DNA of 64,000 nucleotides from Humulus lupulus (GCF_963169125.1 NC_084801.1:75333696-75397695), one strand, 5' to 3'; shown: positions 46,380 to 57,763, numbered from the stretch's first letter. Numbers and translations: made by a program. Notes: a model not told the origin generated them from the letters alone.

Positions 46380-46608
46380 TGGACCTAAATTTTGTTGTAT
46401 AGCCGACTTTAGTTATATTTCTTTGAGTTGTAAATATGTCTAAACAGTATTTTGGGATCCCAAATGTTAAACACTTAATACTCTTCAATGATGGATATAA
46501 TTTTAAATTATGTGACTTTGTTTATGGTTTAGCTACACTTTTGTCTTAAAACCTCGATTAGCGAGTTAATTGCACGTTTAAAACTCACTTGGTAAAGTAG
46601 GGCGTTAC
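46380..46608 (+). repeat. Group T LTR 3' fragment inside element E pol
   Basis: From GACCTAAATTTTGTTG onward the sequence follows the 3' end of the LTR at 2922-5027 and the reverse complement of 49312-49560, including ACAGTATTTTGGGATCCCAA and GGGCGTTAC at the end. E's reverse transcriptase resumes at 46609. Only this end of the insertion is recognisable; its other end and the neighbouring part of E are gone. Confidence 0.75.
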
Positions 46609-49311
46609 CGATACATTGTTGTTGGCAGTCTTGGATTTGAATAGAATATCGTTGACATACACTTCCATGTTTTTTCCGATCTGGCCAACGAACATTTTGT
46701 TAACTAATCGTTGGTAGGTAGCCCCAGCATTCTTTAATCCGAAGGGCATAACTTTGTAACAGTATACATTTGTTGGAGTCATAAAGCTAGTATGCTGCTG
46801 GTCTGCAGGATTCATCGCGATCTGGTTATATCCAGAATATGCATCCAGGAAGGAAATGAGCTCGTGCCTCGCAATGGTATCTACCAACTGATCGATTCTC
46901 GGCAATGGAAAACAATCCTTAGGACAAGCTTTGTTTAGTTTGAAGAAATCGATGCAGGTCCACCACTTTTCATTTGGCTTCGAGACCAAGGCAGGATTCG
47001 CGACCCAGATCAGATATTTTGCTTCACAAATGAACTTGCACTTTAATAATCGAGCTACTTCTTCCTCCAATGCCTCAACTCGGGCTGTTCCTAAACGTCT
47101 TTGTTATTTTTTTGGATTTTGAAGATACACTTTTATCCATGTTTAGGGTGTGCATGATCACACTCGGGCTTATTCCCACCATGTCTTCATGAGACCAGGC
47201 GAAGTCTTCTAGATTCTCTTGCAAAAAATTTATCAGCTCTGTTTTTCTCTCATCGTCAAGATTTTTCCCAATCTTAACGACTCTCGAAGTGTCCTTGGGA
47301 TCTAAATTTACCTCCTCGATCTCTTCGATAGCTTGAAGATCTGATCTATCCTCACCCGTTCGTGGGTCAATATCATCACTTGGGGCGGTTCCTCTATCCT
47401 TGGTTTCCTGAGGTTCTTCTGTTCCAGAAGCAACTTCAACTTCCTGGGACTCCTCGCCTTCATCATGTATGACCATTGTTTGCTGCCCGGGTTAGGATTT
47501 TCCCTTCATGGAAATGCTATAGCATTCCCTGGCAGCAAGTTCAACGCCTTTGATAGTGCATATTCCCACAGAAGAGGGGAATTTGATTGCTAGGTGGCAG
47601 ATAGAGGTTATGGCTTCAAACGTCATCAACACAGGTCGACCCAAGATCGCATTATAGGCCGTTGGACAATCGATGACCACAAACTCAAGGAGTTTGGAGA
47701 CAATTCGTGGACCTTCACCCAATGTCACCACTAGCTCGACTGTTCTAATGGCTGCTGATCCATCACCGGAAAAACCATATAGAATCATGGAAGTTTCCTT
47801 TAGGTCAGTTACAGACAACCCCATTTTTTCTAAGGTGGACCTAAACAGTAGATTCACAGAACTTCCATTATCTCCTAGTATCCTCCTAACTCTTTGGTTT
47901 GCGAGCTGAACCGTTACGACTAAAGGGTCGTTCTGTGGGAACTGGACATGGCTAGCATCTTCTTCCGTAAAAATGATCGGTTGCTTTTCTAACCATTGGT
48001 ACTTCGATATTCGTTGCTCCGGGACAATCTCCACTCCGTTGTGGGATTTTAGCTTGTTGATATACCTCTTCTGGGAACCTCTGCTCGTGCCTGCCAGGTG
48101 AGGACCTCCAGAAATGGTTGCTATATCTCCTCCCATGATCGGAGGAGGGTTGTCTTGATTCACCTGATCTCCATTTTGATTCATTGGAGCCTCCAGAGTT
48201 GATGGAATGTTTTGTCCAGTGGGCTGTCTGGGAGTTCCTTGATTCCAGGCGTACTAAGCCAAAGGTCCTGCCCTGACGAGAGTCTCGATCTCGTCCTTTA
48301 ATTGTCTGTAGTCGTCAGTATTATGACAAATATCATTGTGGAATCGAAAAAATTTCGAGGGATCTCTCTTCGCCCTTTGATTCTTTAACAGTTCCGGCTT
48401 CTTCCACGAAAGGCGGGCAGAATTCGCCAAGAAGATGCACTCTCTAGTATCCGTGAGGTCAGAATAAGTTGCATAGATCGGTTTAACCTTCTCCATGGAC
48501 TTGTTTTTCTTTAGCCTGCTCTGGCCGCCCTCACCATTTCCCTTTCGTTTACTACCTCGGTTATTCTGGCCAATGGTTTGAGCTGTAGCACCAGCCACAT
48601 TTATTGCCACTACAGCAGATTGAACAAGGGCTTGGCTGCCTCCTGCAACAGAAGCTCGAACCTCTTCTAGATTAATCCACATTTGAGCTCAGTTTAGGAA
48701 CTCATCCATAGTGTTCACTCCCTTTCTTTGTAGTTCCTGCCATAGGTCGCCTCCCACAAGGATCCCCGTCCTCATTGCCATGAGTTTAGAACTCTCGTCG
48801 GCGTCTCTAGCTCGCGCGGCAACGTTGGCAAACCTACTCAAGCATGCTTTTAAAGGTTCTTTGGGCTGCTATTTTACATTTTCCAAGGAATTGGCCTTAA
48901 TCCGAGCTGCCTGAGAAGCCCTGAAAGCTCTCTTGAAATCTGCAAAGAAATTCTTCCACAAGCTAATAGAGTGTTTTTTTACTGTTTGAACCATTGCCTA
49001 GCCGGCCCAATCAAAGTCGAAGGGAATATTAGGCACCTTAGCTCGGATCCAATGTTGTGGGCCATCATCAGGGTGTTGAACATTCCCAAGTGGCCAGACG
49101 GATCTCCATCTCCATCAAATTTTGATAAATGGGGCATCCTGAAACCTGGTGGGTATGTGGTTGCCGCAATGTTTGGGGCGAAAAGCTCGAGCTCATCCCC
49201 TAAATCATATTCATCTATTTCCTATTCTGATAGGAGTCTTTTCATCAGCTCCTCCATCTGGGCTAACCTTTCGAGGGTTTGGTCTTTGATTCCTTGACTA
49301 TTTTTGGGCTG
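46609..49311 (-). pseudogene. Element E gag-pol, middle part
   Basis: The parts are: Gag core 49311 to about 48690 (matching F's KTLERLTQMEELMKKLL onward); Gag C-terminus 48254-48682, where the knuckle cysteines of F are replaced (RFHNDICHNTDDYRQ); protease 47492-48184 (ILGDNGSSVNLLF); linker 47075-47476; and reverse transcriptase 46609-47070. The active site reads YVNDILFKSK instead of YVDD, so a catalytic Asp is lost. The frame ends at 46609 at the T LTR fragment. Frameshifts and stops separate the pieces. Gag's N-terminal part continues at 55686-56255 beyond insertion H. Confidence 0.88.
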
Positions 49312-50336
49312 TGTAACTCCCTACTCCCTTAGAGCCGTACTAAGTGAGTTTAAAACGTGCAATTAACTCGCTAATCGATGTTTTAAGGCAAAAGTGTAAT
49401 TAAACTATAAACAGAGTCATAAACTTTAGAAATTAATTCCATTTATAGAAAATCATAAAGCGTTACTCATTTGGGTTCCCAAAATACTGTTTAGAAATAT
49501 TTAAAACTTAAAACACAATCAGAGTTGGCTAAGCGACAAAATTTAGGTTTAGTACAATCATCTCCCAAAACTACCCCTGGCCGTGGCAGCCAGGCAGGCC
49601 AAACATGTACGCGCCGCCTCACGCTCTCCGTATTCATGGTTGGTCGACTTTTCCCTTGCCCTTACCTGCACCACAGAGCACCCGTGAGGCGAAGCCTAGC
49701 AAGAAAACCCTCACAATCAGATAACATTTGCTTATCAAACATTTAACATATAAATAAACCACCATCAGTCTAACCACATATGGCCATGCCGTCCCAAGCG
49801 CTTTACCAGGACCTGGGTTCGCAGTCCATACTGTGAGGATATCCCAGGTATCCTTTAGGGTCTCGCCCTAGCAAATCGCACTCCACATGCTAAACGCTGC
49901 TCCCGGCCCCTTGCCGCACTCAGCCTTGCACTTCACGTGCTTAATGTCATTCCCAGCCCCTTGTTGTTCCTGGCATTGTTGATCTCGGCCTTTGTCGTTC
50001 CTGGCCTTCGCCATTCCCGGCCCTCGCTGTTCCCGGCTCTTGTCGTTCATTCACATGTATGCACACATATCATAATAAGGAAAATGCTTAAACATGAATA
50101 AACTCAATTAAAGGGCTATGTCGTGCAGCACATTCATATAGGGTCATGCCCTGGAACACAAGATCTACGGGTACAATAGTTTTCTTACCTGTGTCCCGAG
50201 CCTTCCAAGCACTGATGTCCCGAGCACAGTCCTCTAGTCCGAGCCACGCTGAAATCCTAGTCGCAACGCATTAACAAGAATCATCCATCAAGTTCTAATC
50301 CATTAAATAACTTCAAGCCATAACTCTAATCTCTGT
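49312..50336 (-). repeat. Element H distal LTR, truncated
   Basis: In plus coordinates it starts TGTAACTCCCTACTCCC and follows the LTR at 52419 onward with about 7% mismatch by eye, until about 50336, where it changes to pol sequence. It keeps only the 3' half of the LTR. A short minisatellite of GTTCCCGGCTCTTGTC-like units lies at about 49945-50045, with a different unit count from the copy near 53050-53150. Confidence 0.88.
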
Positions 50337-52403
50337 CCCCGATACCAAATCTATAACAAAATCAATCTCCCACTGCGGCGGCAGCCCTGGAAGATCTGCT
50401 GGAAATAAATCTGGAAACTCACATACCAATCTGGTCTCACCCGGTCCAACCTACACAATCCTAGAGGTATCCAAAACATTCACTAGGAATCCTATGAAAC
50501 CTCCCTCCTCAAGTCTCTAGCCTTCAGTGCTGAAATCATAGGTACTCGCGGTCCACTAGCTGTCCCCACAAATACAAAGGGTACCTCCCCTTCTGGTTCA
50601 AAAGTCACCATCCTACGCTTACAGTCAAGCGTCGCCTCATACTTCGATAGCCAATCCATCCCTAGGATCATATCGAAGTCATCCATCGCAAGCTCAATCG
50701 GATCAACAAACAATTCCCTACCATCTACCACTATTGGTAAAGCTCTAATCCATCTCCTAGAGACTACCAGTTCCCCAGTTGGCAACAAAGTCTGACAACC
50801 CCTAGCATACAGCACACTAGGTCTACACAGCTGATCTATCACTCTAGCAGACACAAATGAATGAGTAGCTCCTGAATCAAACAATGCAGTATAAGAAGAA
50901 CCAGCACTAGCAATCTGACATATCATAACCAAGGGGCTAGCCTCCGCCTCAGTCCGTGCCAAAGTAAACACCCTGGAAGGAACGAGACTGTCGCTCTGCT
51001 TCGGCTAATCTTTCTTCACTTTTGGGCAGTCCTTCTTCAGATGATTGGCACTCCCACAGAAAAAGCAGGCTCTAATCTTGCACTCACCTTGGTGTTGTTG
51101 TCTGCACCAAGGACATATTGGAAAGCTCCTCCAGTTGTCACCTCCGCCCTAACGGCTGCCAAAAGCGCCCTGTGCCCTCCTATCCGAGCTAGGAGGAACA
51201 AAAGAATCTGGGGCCTTCCTCTTCTACTCACTGGAGCCACTACTCCGACTGGATCCAATAAAAGGACACACCATCCTCCTGGCATTGCGCCTAACAGCGC
51301 TCTCTCTCCAAATCTGGTCCTCGACCCCCTCAGCTGTCAGGGCCTTATCTACAACCTGAGCATAGGTAGTAGTGTCTGGATCCAAAGTGATCTTCACATC
51401 ACGGGCGATCATAACGTTCAATCCCCAAAAAAATCTGTCCCTTCTTGCCGCATCCGTCGGCACTAAATCTGGCGCAAACTTCTCCAATTGGTCAAATCTC
51501 AAATCATACTCAATAACTGACAACCGGTTCTGAGTCAGGTTGATGAACCCATCAACCTTCGCAGCTCGAACTGCTACACTGTAGCATTTCTTGTTGAAGA
51601 AGTTTCTTAACTCTTCCCAAGTCATAACAGTCACATTCCTTCTCTGAACTACCACATCCCACCAGATGTAAGCATCCTCTCTGAACATGTAGCTAGCACA
51701 AGCTATCCTCTCGTTTCCCTCAACACTCATAAAATCCATAATCGAGGAAATCATATTCATCCACTGTTCTGCCCGCAATGGGTCTGATCCACTCTCAAAG
51801 GTGGGAGGATGTTGTTTTCTGAACCTCTCATATAAAGGTTCCCACCTGTTCTCCACAAATGGTTGAACCGGCACTGGCGCCACAACTTACTGAACTGGCA
51901 CCCGGTGACCTGTGGAGGGGCCTGCTGCCTCAACTGTTGAAGCTCTTCCTCTGTTCATTGCAATCTTGCTTCCATTTCGGCAAACATTTGTTGCCAATTG
52001 TGTGGGGCAGGTGGAGGTTCCTGACCCTAATTGTCATCCTCGACCCTACTACCGTGGAGTCTCGATGATGTCGAGGCATCTCAACAAATATGCCTGCAAT
52101 CAACGACCCCGCTCATCACGCATGATAACAACATCCAAAACCACCTCCCAATCACATCAACCAACCATAAACATCGGTCCCCGTAACATAAAAATAGCAC
52201 ATAACACACAACAGGCCATGCCCTGACATCATGCATATGTTAACGCATTCATCGTGCTCTATATGAAATAGGCTGGCAACTAGGGCATTTAATAACATAT
52301 TCAGCATAATAGTCAATCATTACCAACCAACCCTAAGTTGAGCTTGTCACTGATAGTGAGCGTACATGTTCGGTCAATCTCCAGAAACCATAAACCTTGG
52401 CTC
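50337..52403 (-). pseudogene. Element H gag and protease
   Basis: Gag is open at 51224-51883, with a core reading PPTFESGSDPLRAEQWMNMI, then VPTDAARRDRFFWGLNVMIA. A CCHC zinc knuckle (CFFCGSANHLKKDC) is at about 51045-51085. The protease frame 50492-50971 has ALFDSGATHSFVS and MILGMDWLSKYEATLDCK. After a frameshift the linker (CEFPDLFPADLPGLPP, IDFVIDLVSG) runs to 50337, just before reverse transcriptase would begin, and stops at the LTR junction. Reverse transcriptase, RNase H and the integrase that belong to this unit are absent. A Gag stop also lies at about 51005. Confidence 0.87.
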
Positions 52404-52415
52404 GCTCTGATACCA
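52404..52415 (-). other. Primer binding site, initiator-Met tRNA (element H)
   Basis: The minus strand reads TGGTATCAGAGC, three bases after the LTR end at 52419. It fixes the LTR at 52419-54633 as a 5' LTR for the gag unit to its left. Confidence 0.92.
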
Positions 52416-52418
52416 AGT

Positions 52419-54633
52419 TGTAACGCCCTACTCCCTTAGAGTTGTTACTGAGTGAGTTTAAAATGTGCAATTAACTCGTTAATCGAGGTTTTAAGGCAAA
52501 AAGGGAAATTAAACTATAAACAGAGTCATAAACTTTAGAATTTCATTCCATTTACTGAAAATCATAAAGTGTTATTCATTTGGGATCCCAAACTACTATT
52601 TTGAAATATTTACAACTTAAAAACACAATCAGAGTTGGCTAAGCAAAAAAATTTAGGTTTAGTACAATCATCTCCAAAAACTACCCTGGCCGTGGTAGCC
52701 AGGCAGGCCAAACATGTACGCACTGCCTCACGCTCTCCGTACTCATGGTTGGTCAACTTTTCCCTTGCCCTTACCTGCACCACAGAGCACCTGTGAGCCG
52801 AAGCCTAGCAAGAAAACCCTCACAAGCAGATAACATATGCATATCAAACATTTAACATATAAATAAACCATCATCAGGCTAACCACATACGGCCATGGCG
52901 TCCCAAGTGCTTTACTAGGCTCTGGGTTCGCAGTCCACACAGTGAGGATATCCCAGGTATCCTTTAGGGACTCGCCCTGGCAACTTGCACTCTGCGTGCT
53001 AAATGTTGCTCCCAGCCCCTTACCGCACTCATCCTTGCACTTCACATGCTTAATGTCGTTCCCAGCCCCTTGTCGTTCCCAGCCTTGCCGATCTTGGCCT
53101 TCGCCATTCCCGGCCCTCGTCATTCCCGGCTCTTGCCATTCATTCACATTTATGCACACATAGCATAATAAGGCAAATACGTAAACATGAATAAACTCAA
53201 TTAAAGGGCTATGCCCTGCAACACATTCATATAGGGTCGTGCCCTGCAACACAAGCTCTACAGGTACAGCAGTTTTCTTACCTGTGTCATGAGCCTTCCA
53301 AGCACCGATGTCCCGTGCACAGTCCTCTAGGCTGAGCGTTGCTGAAATCCTAGTCACAACGCATTAACAAGATTCATCCATCAAGTTCTATTCCATTAAA
53401 TAACTTCGAGCCATAACTCTAATCTCCGGGACCTTGAATTCTATCAATCCGGGTGATAAAATCCATCCCGAGCCGTAACCTTTGAGTTCCCAAGCCTAAA
53501 CCCACTTTAAAGCCCAAAATTGCACTAAGAGTCGTGGCCCCATGTGGCCATGCCGCGGCCCGCCCCCAAACCCGAGAGCCACTCCAAAATAGAGCAGGCG
53601 CGCTGCGACCCTGTCTAGGGCATGCCGCGGCCTGCCCTTCTTCCAAGCCATCATTCTGCTTTAGAGGGTCGCAGCTCAACAATAACAATGTCGCGGCCCA
53701 ACCCTTCGAACCCAGAAAAATCCTCCATTTTTACCATGAAAACCAATTCAATTAACCCCAAAATCAAACCAACAATCCAAACCATCATTCACAGAAGCTA
53801 TACTATGCTTTCAGTAACAAAACCTAACAAAGAATTAGCTCTAAACCTCGTTAAATCTCAAGAATGATCCATCACCCAACACACATGCAAGCTCTAAGAA
53901 AACCAGCAGCTACTCAAAACAATTCATTGAGATTAAAGCTTTCCTTAAGCTAAAGTGAATCCCCAAATCAGTTCTCTAAGCTCCAAGCCTCTAGCTCCCA
54001 AAATCCCAACTGAATTTCCTTAGTCTTTGAATAGATTCACCAAGATTTTCCAAAGCTTCCAAAGGATAAACTCCAAGAGCAAGAGAGACAGAAGGGAGGG
54101 TCGGTTCCTTCTTTTCTAAAGGCTTCTATTAGTTTTGTTTTATTAAAGTCAAGTTCCTAAGGTTACCTCAAGTCTCGGGGTGCCAAAAACATCCCCGAGG
54201 GCAAAATGGGAATTTTCCCCAATACTCCCTCCTAAACACTCTAACCTCAAATATATCTCCAAATATTTATTTCCACAACCCGGTAACCCCATAAAACATC
54301 TAATAACCGAAATACCCCACGACTCGTCCCGAGTTAGATATTCAACCCCGTTGTGACTTTCTAGCTAACAGCTCCCAGGGGCTGTCTCGGATCGTGCTAC
54401 ACAGATATATCACAATTATAACAATTATCACATTTATGCCCTCATCGGGCTAAAATTGCAAATATGCCCCTAATAACCAAACAGGTCCCACATGCATATA
54501 TAATTCACCTAAACATGCATTTCTAATTATACACTTACACCAAATTCACACACAATAACAATGAATCACTTATTGCCCTCTGGGCACGCTAATCAAGGCC
54601 CCAAGCCTTATTAGTAAATTTGGGTTGTTAGCA
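52419..54633 (-). repeat. Element H full LTR, shared by two units
   Basis: This 2,215-bp LTR has a polypurine tract and integrase on one side (3' LTR context) and a primer site and gag on the other (5' LTR context). In plus coordinates it begins TGTAACGCCCTACTCCC and ends GGGTTGTTAGCA. GC-rich GCCGCGGCC-type words cluster at about 53530-53700. Confidence 0.92.
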
Positions 54634-54647
54634 AATTCCCCTCCTTA
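54634..54647 (-). other. Polypurine tract next to the H LTR
   Basis: The minus strand reads TAAGGAGGGGAATT immediately before the LTR start. Confidence 0.85.
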
Positions 54648-54654
54648 CAGAGAT

Positions 54655-55685
54655 TTCATCCTTGAAATTACCTCAACAATTCGGGATACCGCTCCTGTAT
54701 CTCTGATTCAAGTTCCCATGTCGCCTCCTCAACTTTGTTGTTCCTCCACAACACTTTCACCAAGGTGATGTTCTTGATCCGCAAGACTTTGTCCTTTCGG
54801 TCAAAAATCTGAACAGGCTTCTCCTCATAAGACAAATCCTGATCCAGATCCAAATTCTCATATCTCAGAACGTGCGTCGTATCTGATACATACTTCCGGA
54901 GCATGGATACGTGAAACACATCATGAACCCCTGATAGGGCTGGAGGCATCGCCAATCTGTAAGCTACCTCTCCAACTCGTTCCAGAACCTCGAAGGGGCC
55001 AATAAACCTAGGGCTCAGCTTGCCCCGAACACCAAACCGTTTCACTCCCCTCAAAGGTGAAACCCTAAGAAACACATGGTCACCGACCAGAAAGTCTATG
55101 CTTCTGCGACTCAAGTCTGAGTAACCCTTCTGGCGACTCTGGGAGGCGAGCATTCGAGCTCTAATCTTCTCAACTGCCTCATTGGTCCTCTGAACCATCT
55201 CAGGACCTAAGTTCCTCCTCTCACCCGTCTCATCCCAATGAATAGGTGATCTGCACTTCCTCCCATATAACATCTCATACGAAGCCACTCCGATAGTCGC
55301 CTGATAACTGTTGTTGTACAAGAACTCAATCAAAGGGAGATACTTACTCCATGATCCCCCAAAGTTTAGCACACAGGCTCGCAACATGTCCTCTAGTATC
55401 TGAATTGTCCTCTCAGACTGTCCATCTGTCTGAGGATGATAAGCAGTATTAAACTGTAATTGTGTGCCCATAGCCTTCTACAGACTCTCCAAAAACTTGG
55501 AGGTGAAGGTGGGGTCCCTGTCGGATACTATCAACCTCGGAGCCCCGTGAAGTCGAACAATTTCCTTCACATATAACTCAGCACACTGCTCTACAGTATA
55601 AGTTGTCTTGACAGGTAAAAAGTGGGCAGACTTGGTATACCTATCCACAACCACCTACACCGAGTCATGCTGACGCAGGAGGATT
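54655..55685 (-). pseudogene. Element H integrase 3' part with chromodomain-like tail
   Basis: The frame starts inside integrase with RQHDSV then (after a stop) VVVDRYTK, followed by the third part of the catalytic core, GTQLQFNTAYHPQTDGQSER, with its Glu (54668-55471). Beyond it lie a KLSPRFIGPFEVLERVGEVA block and a C-terminal tail (VLRIKNITLVKVLWRN, EEATWELESE) resembling the chromodomain of Tekay/Del elements. The first catalytic Asp region and everything before it are missing because the element ends at 55685. Stops occur near 55475 and 55645. Confidence 0.85.
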
Positions 55686-56255
55686 GGCTGGAACATGTTG
55701 TCTTCGTGAGTTTGCCCCAGACCTTCACCGTGGGTTACCATGGACGTTTCCAAGCACATACGACGGTGGTATTGAACTTGAGGTCGAGGTCCTAATCGAC
55801 CGGCTGACTTCCTGATGACCCCTGGGAGGGCCATTAGGCTGAACATCTTGGTGATCTTGTGCCATGGGCGCAGAACTTGGGGTCGAGGTCCTAACCAATC
55901 GACTTGGTTTGGATCGGCCATCCCGGCGGGACTTATGAGACCCACCATGCCTCTTTCCGACATTAACGTCGGTTGCAAGAGGGGGTAGTCGAGCCAAAAC
56001 CTCCTCGATTTTCTTGTTTGCTTTGGCCAAATGGCTTCTTAACTGCATGTTTTCCAGTTCTACCGCAGTCAAGTAATCCGGGTTCGGATTCAATGGCAAT
56101 GATGTCAAACTCCCAATGTTGTCGTGGCCCATCGGTTGTTTTCCCGATCGTTGTTGGACTTCAGGGCTATGCTCATCGGAAACAGTAGTCTGGTGAGCCT
56201 CCTGCCCACCAAGTTGTTCCACTTCATTACTGTGCCTCGATCGAGTGACCACCAT
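55686..56255 (-). pseudogene. Element E gag, N-terminal part
   Basis: The start codon at 56255 gives MVVTRSRHSNEVEQLGGQEA, matching F's MVTTRSKHGNETEQHDGQEA. The conserved N-terminal region, including a short coiled-coil-like ELENMQLRSHLAKANKKIEE and LARLPPLATDVNVG, is legible. A frameshift near 55730 precedes the H insertion. The continuation is at 49311 and below. Confidence 0.88.
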
Positions 56256-56300
56256 GATGAACTTTGATTGGGATTTTGATGAAAGCTCTAATCTGTAGCT

Positions 56301-56316
56301 CTCAATGAAAGCACCA
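56301..56316 (-). other. Primer binding site region of element E
   Basis: The minus strand reads TGGTGCTTTCATTGAG just inside the 5' LTR, identical to F at this place. Confidence 0.65.
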
Positions 56317-56319
56317 AAT

Positions 56320-57094
56320 TGTTGACGCAGGTTTTCACCAACAGTAAATTATGAAAATAGCTGGGATGAATTAGTGTTTAATGATAAACCGCAATAAGAA
56401 AATGATACTCAAGAGCACCAGAAAAGAACTCTCAAGAACACTCCTCTTTTTTACGTGGTTCGGGGGTTAAAATCCACTTAGTCCACGAGTCTATATTATC
56501 ACTGTTTTTCTCTCTAAATTTTGACAGAGTTTTTACATTATAGAAAAACCCAACTTCCCTATCCAAGATCTTAGTATTTATAGAGAAAATCCCTGGATAG
56601 GCCTTGGGGTCATTACGTGCCTTAACCCCCAGTATCACCTGTACCACACTAATTATAAATATTACAATTTATCCTAAGGTATGGTCTGATCATTAGGTAA
56701 AACTGATCATGAATCCTCAGAGATAATCAGACATGCCATACCTGATCATGCCCAATTATATTACATGTCTGGTTTTCAGGGATCCGCGGACATGCTATGT
56801 CTGACCATGCACGTCTATATAACGTATTCGGGTTTCTAAAGATCCAAGGATACGTCAGGTCTCTAGCGTACCCCGAGCTAAATACATCATGAGCTCGTAT
56901 CACGAATGCTATGCCTTATAAACATTACAAGCTCGTGCTTATTGCTTTGCATTCCCCAGCTCATGCTATTGACCTGGGGAACCGTGCTGCCTTAATGGAG
57001 AAAATACGGACTTATGGATCATTTATTATAGTTCTTTACTCGTCAGTTGTACACAAGCTAAATAAAAGACTCGTGCTGAATTTTAGGAGGCACA
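56320..57094 (-). repeat. Element E 5' LTR
   Basis: This 775-bp LTR in plus coordinates starts TGTTGACGCAGG and ends TTTTAGGAGGCACA, followed by the GGAAC duplication. It pairs with 28909-29684. Confidence 0.93.
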
Positions 57095-57153
57095 GGAACA
57101 TACTATACCGATACAACAAAAAGTGTACCCTACTGTAGACCCTATAATAATTT

Positions 57154-57744
57154 TGTTGACCCTGATTTTGGCCAACTGACACGGAGTCAAATTTGCTTAA
57201 TGTGGACAAACACGTTGTAAAGAATATGAGGACGAAAACAATAAGGAACACCAAAGTTTATAGTGGTTCAGCCCCAGAATCTGGTAATAACCTACGTCCA
57301 CTTGAATTGTTATTGATATAAGATTCAAAGGAGTGATCAAAGAACTAGGGTTCAATGAGTTTCACCAACCTCTGAAGAACAAGACAATATATCAAAAAGA
57401 ATTACTCTAGTCTCCAATAATTCGAAAGCCAAAAGTCCCTTCCTTGATCTATCTTTCTCTATTTATAGGCTCAAGGGGGATTACATTAATTTGTTACAGA
57501 TATTCTTTCCTAAATAATCGGATACTCAGGAAATCATGGGAGTCAATTTCGAGATTGATAAAGATCTTTATAAAAATATCATGAGGCATGCGAAACCTGC
57601 GACCATATTGGTCGCAGGTAAGCTTCAGCTGCCTTTTGCTTGTAATATCTTATCTGGTCGATACCCTAGCAGAATTCCGCCAAGTGTCAGCCACGTGTCC
57701 GGGAATCACTTGCCACGTCATTCGTGCCTGTTTTTTGGATAACA
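57154..57744 (-). repeat. Element G 3' LTR
   Basis: This 591-bp LTR in plus coordinates starts TGTTGACCCTGATTTTGG and ends TTTTTTGGATAACA. It carries the inverted repeat CCTGCGACC-ATATT-GGTCGCAGG at 57596-57618, at the place of the palindrome in D's LTR. Confidence 0.88.
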
Positions 57745-57763
57745 TTTGCCCCCCAAGTTTATT
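57745..57763 (-). other. Polypurine tract of element G
   Basis: The minus strand reads ATAAACTTGGGGGGCAAA directly before the 3' LTR start, nearly the same as in D. Confidence 0.82.

Larger units (their letters stand above)
49312..55685 (-). mobile_element. Element H: rearranged chromovirus insertion in E gag
   Basis: On the minus strand the order is integrase 3' part (55685 to 54655), polypurine tract, full LTR (54633 to 52419), primer site (52415-52404), gag and protease, then a junction at 50336/50337 into the 3' part of a second LTR ending at 49312. It is thus one element's end joined through a shared LTR to the next element's start, with reverse transcriptase to LTR middle deleted. GGCTG flanks it at 49307-49311 and 55686-55690. 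Removing H with one GGCTG restores E's gag reading across ...MFQP and KNSQ.... The right end is not an LTR end, which is unusual for a flank with a duplication. Confidence 0.85.
28909..57094 (-). mobile_element. Element E: group R element split by three later insertions
   Basis: The outer ends carry a perfect 5-bp duplication, GGAAC at 28904-28908 and 57095-57099. On the minus strand the order is 5' LTR 56320-57094, primer site 56301-56316, gag start 55686-56255, insertion H, gag-protease-partial reverse transcriptase 49311 to 46609, a T LTR fragment, insertion F, antisense aORF (plus 30743-33360), polypurine tract 29685-29703 and 3' LTR 28909-29684. The two LTRs differ at roughly 57 of 775 sites (about 7%). 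Most of reverse transcriptase, both RNase H domains and integrase are missing. Without insertions E would be about 9 kb, against 12.6 kb for F. Confidence 0.93.

Noticed and set aside
57095..57153. Host gene remnant between E and G
   Set aside because: Only about 50 bp lie between the two elements' duplications; too little to support any call.
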